Shown here: positions 42,989 through 51,080 of the stretch, piece after piece
Numbering within the stretch: position 1 is the first letter of the stretch
How the letters are laid out: the number at the start of each line of letters is the position of its first letter
Assembly: GCF_001280845.1 (NCBI RefSeq)
Contig: NZ_LGHP01000002.1
Location: forward strand, 131,969 to 195,968
Reading direction: 5' to 3'
Source: Bacillus sp. FJAT-28004
GTDB taxonomy: Bacteria > Bacillota > Bacilli > Paenibacillales > Paenibacillaceae
Length of the DNA stretch: 64,000 bases
The notes under the pieces: generated by a model
The model's database searches: none
Told to the model about the DNA's origin: nothing
Seen by the model: the letters and a program-made list of their open reading frames with translations, nothing else
Made by a program: the position numbers and the translations under genes

Positions 42989-43807
42989 GTGGAAATAAAG
43001 GGTTTTTCGACTGGCATGTTCGGTTGGAATGTACAATATTGGAAGCAAGGAAAGGATCCGGTATGGGAGGAAATTTTCCGCGAATGCGCTGAAGCGGGAC
43101 TCGATGCGCTGGAGATTGATGCCGTACCGGAGCAGACGGAGGCAGCCAAAGAGTTAGGGCTCTCGATCTCAGGCACTTATGTAGGGCTGCCTCTTCACGA
43201 GCCGTTCGAAGCCCTCGATATAGTCGGCGGCGTCATGCCGGCGGCAAAGCTGCTTGCGGAAGCCGGTGGCACCGACCTCATCATCAATGCCGATCCGAAG
43301 GGCGGGTGGGGAGAGCCGCAGCCGAAGACGGAAGAGGAATTTAGGAGGCAGGGCGATAATCTTGCGAGAATCGCCGCCGCGGTCCGCCCGCTCGGGCTCA
43401 AGGTAAGCCTGCATAATCACGCGGCGGACAAGCACAATGCGGAAGGAGACTTGCGCTCTGTCATAGAATACGCTTCGCCGGAAGTGGGACTCTGCATCGA
43501 TACCGGTTGGGCCCATGTGGCGGGCTGCGATCCGGTCGGCTGGATCCGGAAATATCCGGAGCGGGTCGCGGCCTTGCATCTGCGAAACCAGAACGGGGAC
43601 ATTCCGACGGAGGATATCCTTGCTGGCGAGATCGATATGCGCGATTTGATCGCTGCTCTCGCGGAAATCGATTATAAGGGCTGGCTGTCCTTCGAGCTGT
43701 GGCACCGCGAGGATACGCATCCGCAGCGCACGCTGGCGGAAGACACAAAGCTGTCGATCGAGGGCCTGAAGCGCTGGATTGCGGAGTTTGAGAGCAATCG
43801 AAAATGA
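42989..43807 (+). CDS. sugar phosphate isomerase/epimerase (second)
   Basis: This 272-residue TIM barrel of the same superfamily as the gene at 38560 has metal ligands in VSLHNHAAD, LCIDTGWAHVAG, ALHLRNQNG and SFELWHRED. GTG 42989 follows GAGAGGGGAAGGG. It is the last gene of the GC-rich catabolic block; the ABC importer genes start 76 bp later with a lower GC content. Confidence 0.82.
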   Translation: MEIKGFSTGMFGWNVQYWKQGKDPVWEEIFRECAEAGLDALEIDAVPEQTEAAKELGLSISGTYVGLPLHEPFEALDIVGGVMPAAKLLAEAGGTDLIINADPKGGWGEPQPKTEEEFRRQGDNLARIAAAVRPLGLKVSLHNHAADKHNAEGDLRSVIEYASPEVGLCIDTGWAHVAGCDPVGWIRKYPERVAALHLRNQNGDIPTEDILAGEIDMRDLIAALAEIDYKGWLSFELWHREDTHPQRTLAEDTKLSIEGLKRWIAEFESNRK

Positions 43808-43843
43808 ACAGGCATGGATAACTGTTAAGATCCAGTCTCTAGT

Positions 43844-43857
43844 TGAAAGCGCTTATG
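43844..43857 (+). promoter_or_regulatory. candidate cre (CcpA catabolite-control) site
   Basis: TGAAAGCGCTTATG matches the core of the cre consensus TGWAANCGNTNWCA at all but the last two positions. It lies 26 bp before the start of the second sugar importer operon. Binding would put the importer under glucose repression. Confidence 0.5.
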
Positions 43858-43883
43858 TTTATGAATAGGGGAGGGGTTTTCAG

Positions 43884-44849
43884 GTGGATACATTTAAAAG
43901 CACGATGCATGATGGGACGCTAAATCAAAAAAAACGAAAAAGCTTAAAGGCACATAATATTCATGTGCTGTATTTGTTTCTGCTCCCCGCCATTGTCCTT
44001 ACCGTTATATTTGCCTATTTGCCGATGTTCTCTAATTACATTGCATTCTTAGACTATGATTTCAATAAGGGATGGTTCGGCTTCGGCAGCAAATTTATTG
44101 GATTTGACAATTTCGAAAAGTTTTTGAATGATCCCGGTTTTTATCAGTTGATGGGAAGAACGCTGCTGTACAGTGTAACCATGATGCTTGCAACGTTTCC
44201 GGCCCCGCTTATTTTAGCGTTGATGCTGAATGAATTGCGGAGTGAGCGCTTCAGGAAACTGGTGCAGACCTCGTCCTATATCCCGCATTTTGTATCGTGG
44301 GTAACGGTTGCGGGTTTGTTTTACATGTTTCTAACCGTCGATCCTACCGGGCTTGTCAATAATATTCGTCAATTGATCGACCCGGAGGCAACACGTATTT
44401 CTTATATGCAGGACTCAAATAACTTTCTTTCGGTTCTCGTGATTTCGGAGGTTTGGAAAGAAACGGGTTGGGGAACGATCCTCTATCTCGCGGCACTCAC
44501 CAGCATTGACCCGCAGCAGTACGAGGCGGCGCAGGTGGATGGAGCAAGCCGGTTCCAGCGTTTGCTGTATATCACGCTCCCGGGATTAGTTCCAACGATG
44601 TGCATCCTTCTTATTTTCTCGTTGAGCGGACTGTTCGCAACAAATTTTGACCAAGTCTTCAACTTGCAAAATAAGATGATCCGATTAGATACGGATACGA
44701 TAGGCGTATACACCTATTACCAAGGATTGGTGAGCGGACAGTATGCTTATTCCGCCGCGGTCGGTCTGTTTCAGGGGCTGATAGCCTTTGTTCTAATTAT
44801 GGTTACAAATTATACGACGAAGCGCCTTAGTAACGTAGGCATCATTTAA
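43884..44849 (+). CDS. LplB-type ABC sugar permease (second importer)
   Basis: This 321-residue permease has six spans and the EAA loop EAAQVDGASRFQRLLYITLP. GTG 43884 is used since AGGGGAGGGG lies just upstream. It is similar in type but not in close sequence to the permease at 21129. It begins the second importer (permease, permease, binding protein), in which the gene order is reversed relative to the first. Confidence 0.88.
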   Translation: MDTFKSTMHDGTLNQKKRKSLKAHNIHVLYLFLLPAIVLTVIFAYLPMFSNYIAFLDYDFNKGWFGFGSKFIGFDNFEKFLNDPGFYQLMGRTLLYSVTMMLATFPAPLILALMLNELRSERFRKLVQTSSYIPHFVSWVTVAGLFYMFLTVDPTGLVNNIRQLIDPEATRISYMQDSNNFLSVLVISEVWKETGWGTILYLAALTSIDPQQYEAAQVDGASRFQRLLYITLPGLVPTMCILLIFSLSGLFATNFDQVFNLQNKMIRLDTDTIGVYTYYQGLVSGQYAYSAAVGLFQGLIAFVLIMVTNYTTKRLSNVGII

Positions 44850-44869
44850 GGGCAGGGGGGGCTTGAAAA

Positions 44870-45817
44870 ATGAAAGCGGTACCAGTTCCTTTTTTAAGAA
44901 AAAATAAGATTAAACGAACGACATCTGAACGAGTATTCGATGCGTTTAACGTCTTCATTATGATTGTTTGGAGTCTATCCGCCATCTATCCGTTCTGGTA
45001 TATCTTGATCATGTCATTTAATACGGGAGCGGATGCGGCTGCCGGGCCTATATGGTTTTTCCCACGTATGTTCACGCTTGAAAACTATGCTTTTGTTTTC
45101 CAGTATGACAGGCTGCAGACTGCATTTGTCGTGACAACGCTTCGCTGCATTGTTGGTCCAATTCTTTCTGTTTTTGTAACCGTGCTGGCGGCATTTGCTT
45201 TATCCAAACGATTCTTGCCGGGACGCAAGACGTTGCTCTTTTTCTTCATGATGCCTATGTTTATTGGCGGTACGATCATTTCAAATTATGTTGTTATGGT
45301 AAAGCTCGGCCTGCTTAACAACTTTTTGGTATACGTATTGCCAGCAGCATTTGGATTTTTCAGTATGATCATTATGCGAACGCATATTGAGGAGCTGCCA
45401 ATCGAATTGCAGGAATCGGCTACGATTGACGGCGCAGGGTATCCGCGCATATTTGCGCAAATTATACTGCCTTTATGCAAGCCGATTCTTGCCGCATTTT
45501 TGTTTTTCTCAGTAGTGGGCAATTGGCTGGATTACTACACCAACTTGATTTATGTAACAGATAGGAGCTTAAGCACATTACAGTTTGTGCTGTATGAAAT
45601 AATAAATCGCGCTGAAGCCAGCACATTGATTGATTTTACCAAGACATCAAGTGCTTCGCAGCGCCGAATCATGTCAATGGCTAACAATACCGTACCTACT
45701 CCTGAAGTAATCAAGATGACTGTAATGGTAGTCGTAACGTTCCCAATACTCTTTGTCTACCCGTTTTTCCAGAAATATTTCGTAAAGGGTATGTTGACGG
45801 GCGCGGTTAAGGCGTAA
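44870..45817 (+). CDS. YtcP/CUT1-type ABC sugar permease (second importer)
   Basis: This 315-residue six-span permease has the EAA loop ESATIDGAGYPRIFAQIILP and the typical ending FFQKYFVKGMLTGAVKA. ATG 44870 follows GGCAGGGGGGG. It is the partner of the LplB-type protein 20 bp upstream. No ATPase gene is adjacent. Confidence 0.9.
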   Translation: MKAVPVPFLRKNKIKRTTSERVFDAFNVFIMIVWSLSAIYPFWYILIMSFNTGADAAAGPIWFFPRMFTLENYAFVFQYDRLQTAFVVTTLRCIVGPILSVFVTVLAAFALSKRFLPGRKTLLFFFMMPMFIGGTIISNYVVMVKLGLLNNFLVYVLPAAFGFFSMIIMRTHIEELPIELQESATIDGAGYPRIFAQIILPLCKPILAAFLFFSVVGNWLDYYTNLIYVTDRSLSTLQFVLYEIINRAEASTLIDFTKTSSASQRRIMSMANNTVPTPEVIKMTVMVVVTFPILFVYPFFQKYFVKGMLTGAVKA

Positions 45818-45861
45818 AACTTCTATATTTGATAGGTAATATAAAAAGGGAGGGTTTATAT

Positions 45862-47784
45862 TTGTTTATGAAACGTAAGACTATGACGATTATGCTCGCT
45901 TTTATTCTAGCGTTTACTCTTTTTGGATGCAGCAACAATAATGAGGAAACAATCAATTCGGAAAGTGCAGCTCCCACAGACGGCGAGTCTACTACTGCTT
46001 TTAAAGAAATCCATTTGGACGTATTGGGAGAATTATCAACAAATCCGCGTAAACCAGTAGAAGACCGCTTAACTCCTATCTGGCGCGAAAAAACGAAAGT
46101 TATACCTAACATCATAGAAATACCCGCAGGTTCAGACTATAAAAGCTGGTTGCAAATGCAAATAATAGCCAATACCGTACCGGCTGTTATTGCAAACCAA
46201 AACGGTATTGCCGATAACGGAGACAATATGGTCATGCTTAAAAAGGCTGGAATGGCTCGTGAATTCACATTGGATGAATTGAAAAAATATATGCCATATA
46301 CGGCTGAAAGGTTGGCAGATTTAGGCGTTACCATGGAACAATGGTATCAAGCAAGCGTTGACCCGAGTGATGGCAAGTTGTGGGCCATACCATCGCTTCC
46401 AAGTCCGCTGCTCAAAGAAGAATATCGCAAATCACCTTACGGTGACGCCAGCCTCGGAAACGGCGGTTATGCGGTTTGGATTAGGGATGATATTTTGAAA
46501 AAAATATATCCGGATGCCATGAATGCAGCCGAACTCAAAGCTTTGACAATAGCAAACGGAGGTAAATTAACGCTAGAGCAAATTATGGATATTCCAATCA
46601 AAAATCTTGATGAATTATCCGATTATCTCAAAAAGGTACAGGACCTCAAAATAACAGAGAATGGCCGAGAAATCACGCCGGGCCACCTTCAATTTGAGAA
46701 CTCCAGGGGAGCGCTGCATTGGTCATTGTTCTCAGCAACAGGATTGAGCTTAAGCAACGCATATCCGCTTATTATCAATGAATCTAAAAATACGTACGTG
46801 GACTACCAGTTGACGCCAGAGTGGAAAAACTATATTTCCTTTATGAACAAAGGCTTTAATCAAGGTCTGTTTGGCAAAGAATTTTACATTCAGAAAAACG
46901 AACAACGTGATGCTAAAATTATTAATGGCGAGTATGCTGTCGTAAATATGTGGCATCCTATTTCAGCAAATCTAGAAAAGATCCGCAAAGAAGGCAAGAC
47001 ATATGACTGGAGATACTATCCTATTTTTGCTAATGAAGTAGATCCCAGCTACCAAGATGCGGCTAATCAATACTTTCCTTTAACTACAAGGTGGAATTCG
47101 AAGGTAATTAACCCTAAAAAAGTGACTGAAGATATGATACCTCAAATCCTTGGCTGGATTGATTGGAATTATTCTACTGAAGCTGCTCTCCTGCGTGAAT
47201 GGGGTACACCGGACATGTATACAGGCGAAGGAATGGATCGACGCTACAAGCCGGAATACCAAAAGGTTGAACAATACAAATTAGTCGGCACACAAGATGA
47301 AACAGGCGACGGATGGTACTACGGTATTAAAGGCCAAGATGGCACAATGAATAATCCCGAAGTATATGGTCTTGTTCAGGCGGGAGAAATGGGTTATGTA
47401 TATAGTCCGTCAATTGTGTATCCATTCAGCGAAAGCAATTACGATCAATTAACTGTCGTTAACACGGCATGGCAGAAACATAACTTAAAAGCAATGACGT
47501 TATATGCAGAGTTAGCACTTGATGAAGCATCGCTTAAAGCGAAAGCTGATTATGAAGCTATAACAACTGAATTAAATAACAATCTTATTGCGCCGCACAA
47601 TGATTTGTTGGATAACCTTATAGTAAAGGCGATTACCGGACCAGTTGATAAATTTGACAGCAACTATAAAGACTACACAGATATTTTGTCGAGAGCGGAT
47701 ATTGTGGATGGCGAAGTCAAGCAAGCAGAAGCTTGGAAGAAGTATTACGAGCTGCGGGCTGGCTTCTTACAGAAGCTGAATTAA
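45862..47784 (+). CDS. large solute-binding lipoprotein (second importer)
   Basis: This lipoprotein of about 640 residues has a lipobox in FTLFGCSNNN. At this size it belongs to the large LplA-like binding proteins for oligosaccharides or decorated sugars. Motifs such as WAIPSLPSP, GYAVWIRDDILKKIYPDA and WPRSYDWRYYPI-like aromatic strands line the cleft. TTG 45862 is favoured because GGGAGGG lies 7 bases upstream; ATG 45868 would be 13 bases away. GC content is visibly lower (about 30% in some 60-base lines) than in the catabolic genes upstream (about 65% in some lines). Confidence 0.86.
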   Translation: MFMKRKTMTIMLAFILAFTLFGCSNNNEETINSESAAPTDGESTTAFKEIHLDVLGELSTNPRKPVEDRLTPIWREKTKVIPNIIEIPAGSDYKSWLQMQIIANTVPAVIANQNGIADNGDNMVMLKKAGMAREFTLDELKKYMPYTAERLADLGVTMEQWYQASVDPSDGKLWAIPSLPSPLLKEEYRKSPYGDASLGNGGYAVWIRDDILKKIYPDAMNAAELKALTIANGGKLTLEQIMDIPIKNLDELSDYLKKVQDLKITENGREITPGHLQFENSRGALHWSLFSATGLSLSNAYPLIINESKNTYVDYQLTPEWKNYISFMNKGFNQGLFGKEFYIQKNEQRDAKIINGEYAVVNMWHPISANLEKIRKEGKTYDWRYYPIFANEVDPSYQDAANQYFPLTTRWNSKVINPKKVTEDMIPQILGWIDWNYSTEAALLREWGTPDMYTGEGMDRRYKPEYQKVEQYKLVGTQDETGDGWYYGIKGQDGTMNNPEVYGLVQAGEMGYVYSPSIVYPFSESNYDQLTVVNTAWQKHNLKAMTLYAELALDEASLKAKADYEAITTELNNNLIAPHNDLLDNLIVKAITGPVDKFDSNYKDYTDILSRADIVDGEVKQAEAWKKYYELRAGFLQKLN

Positions 47785-47842
47785 GGCTTAAAATCATTTC
47801 TCTATGCCATTATTTGGTAGTCATTTGGACATTACGGGATGG

Positions 47843-47917
47843 AGCACCCCTTTAGCGTAGACATTGGAAAATACCACTAGTGGTCAAACCAATGAATATT
47901 GCAGGGGGTGCTTTTTG
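47843..47917 (+). terminator. nested-stem terminator after the second importer
   Basis: Three stems are nested: AGCACCCC with GGGGTGCT (outer), CATTGG with CCAATG (middle), and a perfect ACCACTAGTGGT palindrome at the tip (47873-47884). TTTTT follows the outer stem. The plus-strand T-run indicates that it ends the importer transcript. Confidence 0.85.
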
Positions 47918-47923
47918 TCATGA

Positions 47924-48787
47924 TCACAGCCCAGAATCGGGATTAATCGATAAATAGGCATGCCGCACCCTGTAATCAAGCGGAGAAACCGCCTGGCTTG
48001 CCTTGAACGCCTTGGAGAAATGGGCGCCGTCATAGAAACCGGTTACAACTGCGATCTCGGTAACCGGAATGGATGTCGTTTCCAGCAAGCGCTTGGCCCA
48101 CTCGATCCGAAATGAGAGAATATACTGCCCAATCGTAGTCCCCGTTATCGTTTTAAATAGATGATTCAAATACCTTTCATTGAGAGAGTGTCTTGCGGCC
48201 ACCTCAGGCAATAAAATTTTCAGACCGTTGTCAAGACGCTCCTGGATGTCTTCAATAACTTGACGGACGATTCGCTCGTTCTTATTCCGTTGCCCGGTGC
48301 TCTGCATCAGAACCATGTGCATTTTAACGAAGATATGAAGAAAATAATGTTTGGCCAGCACGGAAACTTGACGATTCATCCGAAGCTCGGTGATCAGAGC
48401 GTGAAGATCCGATTGCGAACCGGGTACGGACAGCGGCTCTGTCACGAGCTTCAACTGCGAGAGCAGACTCCGCATACGTGAATTTAATTCCGGCCGATCG
48501 AAATGAAACATCAAATAATACAAATCGAACGATCCCTCGGGACAATAGCTATGATGAACGGAGTCTGAAACCAGAAACAGGTCCCCCTGCTTGAAAGTCA
48601 GCGTGCGACTATCCTGCACGACCGTGTTTTCTCCCCGTGTGTAGTAATTCAATTCGAACCCAGAGCCTGCCCCGTCCCATCCTCTGTTCCGCCAGAAGCC
48701 AAACGAATGAATAGAAAACTGGTTCCACTCCGAATCGAATAATTCAATAAGCGCCTTGAGAGGCGAAGCCGAATGGTGCTCTCGCAT
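47924..48787 (-). CDS. AraC-family regulator, divergent from the dioxygenase pair
   Basis: This 287-residue protein has an N-terminal cupin (LTFKQGDLFLVSDSVHHSY) and a C-terminal double HTH: LPEVAARHSLNERYLNHLFK, then TEIAVVTGFYDGAHFSKAFK. It is transcribed away from the PhyH genes, with a 127-bp A/T-rich region between the starts. GAGGTTATTT precedes ATG. It probably activates the dioxygenase genes and perhaps the importer in response to a sugar-like ligand. Confidence 0.87.
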   Translation of the reverse strand: MREHHSASPLKALIELFDSEWNQFSIHSFGFWRNRGWDGAGSGFELNYYTRGENTVVQDSRTLTFKQGDLFLVSDSVHHSYCPEGSFDLYYLMFHFDRPELNSRMRSLLSQLKLVTEPLSVPGSQSDLHALITELRMNRQVSVLAKHYFLHIFVKMHMVLMQSTGQRNKNERIVRQVIEDIQERLDNGLKILLPEVAARHSLNERYLNHLFKTITGTTIGQYILSFRIEWAKRLLETTSIPVTEIAVVTGFYDGAHFSKAFKASQAVSPLDYRVRHAYLSINPDSGL

Positions 48788-48914
48788 AGAAATAACCTCA
48801 TTTTTTTCTTACAATTTTACAAATATGATTTGATTATACAATACTGAATTCGGAATGAGAACTACAATACAGGTATGGAAACGCCATTGCAAAGAAAATG
48901 AAGGATGTGAAGCC

Positions 48915-49754
48915 ATGAAGGATATGTTTGAACTTGCAACCCAAGAGGATAAGGAATTTTACAAGCAAAATGGCTACTGGATCAGTCCTGTCCTATTCGA
49001 TGAGGAAGAAATCGAGGCCATGCGCAAAGCCCATGACCGCGTATGGTCTTCCGATTACGACGGTGACGGTTATCCGCTGGGAGAATGGCAGCCGAACGGC
49101 AATCCCAATCAGCTTAGAAAAATCGATAATACCTGGTGGATCAACGATGTGATCCGGGGGACAGTGACGGATCCCGTGCTCGGTCGAATCGCCGCCGGTT
49201 TAATGGACAGCACTGAAGCGCGGTTGTGGTACGATCAGATTATTTACAAACCGGGTACTGGCACCGGCGAGAAGGGCTCTGTTTCGCTGGGGAATGTCGG
49301 ATGGCATCAGGACTATGTTTACTGGCAATGCACGAATACGGACAATCTGGTCACAGCATGGATCGCTCTTCAAGATACTGATCTGACGAATGGCTGCATG
49401 TCCGTTATCCCAGGTTCCCATAAATGGGGATTGCTTGAAGGGAGTGACGGTTTCTTCAACCGGGATCTGGACGCTGTCAAGTCAAAGCTTGAGGGCGAGG
49501 GAAGAGAGTGGAAGGAAGTGCCTATGACGCTGAAGGCCGGTCAGGCTAGTTTCCATCATTCCTTGACGATTCACGGCTCTGGGCAGAATTATTCCGAGCA
49601 TCCGCGGTTGTCCGTTGTCGCTCATCTGATGCCGCACGGCACAGCCTACCAGAACCGCGGCCATAACGTGGACAATATCCGTCTGCTAGGTCCTCGTCCC
49701 AAAGAGGGGCAATTATTCGACAGTAACTATTTCCCAGTCGCTTATTCTAAATGA
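48915..49754 (+). CDS. phytanoyl-CoA dioxygenase (PhyH)-family Fe(II)/2-oxoglutarate enzyme (first)
   Basis: This protein of 279 residues has the iron facial triad HxD as His131-Gln-Asp133 in GWHQDYVYW. The distal His is in FHHSLTIHGSGQN and the 2-oxoglutarate-binding Arg in HPRLSVVAHL. Members hydroxylate alpha to acyl groups, N-methyl groups, phosphonates or sugars. ATG 48915 is chosen because GAAGGATGTG precedes it. The second dioxygenase follows 39 bp later. Confidence 0.87.
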   Translation: MKDMFELATQEDKEFYKQNGYWISPVLFDEEEIEAMRKAHDRVWSSDYDGDGYPLGEWQPNGNPNQLRKIDNTWWINDVIRGTVTDPVLGRIAAGLMDSTEARLWYDQIIYKPGTGTGEKGSVSLGNVGWHQDYVYWQCTNTDNLVTAWIALQDTDLTNGCMSVIPGSHKWGLLEGSDGFFNRDLDAVKSKLEGEGREWKEVPMTLKAGQASFHHSLTIHGSGQNYSEHPRLSVVAHLMPHGTAYQNRGHNVDNIRLLGPRPKEGQLFDSNYFPVAYSK

Positions 49755-49793
49755 TAGTCTAGTTCATAAAACTACAATTCACGGAGGTACACT

Positions 49794-50630
49794 ATGAAAA
49801 TCAAATTGACACCCGAAGAAATTAAAAATGGCCGCCTCGACCCGGAAACGCTCGCAATTGCGATCGAGCAAGTGAAAGCGAACGGCTATATCGTGTTCGA
49901 CAAAGTATACAGCGACGAGCAAATGGCTGAGCTGCGCGGCGCTTTCGATCCGATGTTCGACGAATACATCGCTAAGAAAGGATTCAACACCGGTACCAAC
50001 CGGGCGCAGATGCATCTGCCGTTCCAACAACCTTTTAGCGATTCCTCTATCATTGAGCATCCGATTGCGATGTCCGTAATCGACGGTCTGCTCGGTGAAT
50101 ACAGCAAGCTGACCTACTTCGCATCCGATACGCCGATGCCTGGTTCGGACTATCAAGCCGTTCATTGCGACATTAATCCGCTGTTCCCGGACATGTCTGT
50201 TTCCCTGCCCCCGTTCTGTCTCGTTATGAATATTCCGCTCGTTGATACGACGGAGGAGAACGGACCGCTGGAGATATGGCCGGGCGGAACACATCTGCAT
50301 GGGGACCGCGCAAACCAGGATACGCTGGGCGGCGTGATCAATCCGCATATGCATATTGTGAGAGCTGCCGAGCACATGCTTTCCGAGAAAGTATTCATGT
50401 CCGCCGGCTCCATCGTCATCCGCGACATCCGTATGTGGCACCGCGGCACGCCTAACCGTTCGGATTACCGCCGGACAAACATCGCGCTGATCTACAACCG
50501 AGACTGGTACGGCAGCGGCTACCAGATTCAAGTTCCAACGGAGGTTTACGAGAATCTTCCGGAACGCTCGAAGCAGCTGCTTCGCACCGAAAAAATCGGC
50601 TACCCGGTGAAGATGCCCTGGGAATGGTAA
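49794..50630 (+). CDS. PhyH-family Fe(II)/2-oxoglutarate dioxygenase (second)
   Basis: This 278-residue enzyme has HxD as HCD in YQAVHCDINPLFP. The distal His is in IRMWHRGTPN and the Arg in SDYRRTNIALIY. It differs clearly from the neighbouring dioxygenase in spacing and flanking sequence, so the two are not a recent duplication. Two sequential oxidations or two substrates are possible. ACGGAGGTAC precedes ATG 49794. Confidence 0.87.
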   Translation: MKIKLTPEEIKNGRLDPETLAIAIEQVKANGYIVFDKVYSDEQMAELRGAFDPMFDEYIAKKGFNTGTNRAQMHLPFQQPFSDSSIIEHPIAMSVIDGLLGEYSKLTYFASDTPMPGSDYQAVHCDINPLFPDMSVSLPPFCLVMNIPLVDTTEENGPLEIWPGGTHLHGDRANQDTLGGVINPHMHIVRAAEHMLSEKVFMSAGSIVIRDIRMWHRGTPNRSDYRRTNIALIYNRDWYGSGYQIQVPTEVYENLPERSKQLLRTEKIGYPVKMPWEW

Positions 50631-50647
50631 GCTGTTATAAGAGGTAA

Positions 50648-50934
50648 TATGTTGTACCGTTTACGAACGTGCCGATCGCCAATCTATGGGACGTATGCTT
50701 GTGGATGGCCCGCCGGTTTGAAGAGCAATTCTACAGCGGCACAGTTGACATCAACAGCTCCTCGGAGCGTAGTACGGGATAGAGTTTAAGCAGACCATTA
50801 TTAAGACGCGGATGCTGCGGCCAATGGATTTACTGCGGTTATCGGCAAAAGCGCTCATTGGTCAAATCTACAACCTGGCTTGGCTGATATGGCCTTATGG
50901 CAAAACAATGAAGATCGCTTTCCATCCCCCATAG
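50648..50934 (+). pseudogene. unrecognised gene fragment in two frames
   Basis: One open stretch (50648-50782) reads PFTNVPIANLWDVCLWMARR. A second, in another frame (50782-50934), reads LLRLSAKALIGQIYNLAWLI. Together they look like a frameshifted remnant of a single protein. No start codon or ribosome site fits. Family unknown. Confidence 0.3.
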
Positions 50935-50954
50935 GGGGAAATGGAGCGATCTTC
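50909..50954 (+). terminator. terminator-like hairpin
   Basis: GAAGATCGCT and AGCGATCTTC form the outer stem, with CCCCC and GGGGG inside. Only a weak pyrimidine tract follows. It separates the PhyH genes from the next operon. Confidence 0.6.
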
Positions 50955-50984
50955 TTCTATTGCATGGGCTTTTACTGATGATAA

Positions 50985-51013
50985 ACTTAAGGCAAGCTGA
51001 AAGATTGCGTAAT
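50985..51013 (+). promoter_or_regulatory. three-part, 11-bp-phased operator (copy 2)
   Basis: ACTTAAG (50985-50991), GCTGAAA (50996-51002) and GCGTAAT (51007-51013) have the same spacing as copy 1. It lies 67 bp before the metallophosphoesterase start in the direction of transcription, and a -10-like TAAAAT lies near 51038. Confidence 0.6.
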
Positions 51014-51080
51014 GCGTGGGATCCAAGGTTTTTGTTAAAATGAGAATAAGTTGATGTATAGCGGAAGGAGAGGAATCAGC

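Noticed and set aside
43169..43720. 183-codon minus-strand frame
   Set aside because: Opposite the isomerase at 42989-43807 with intact metal motifs; no protein pattern of its own.
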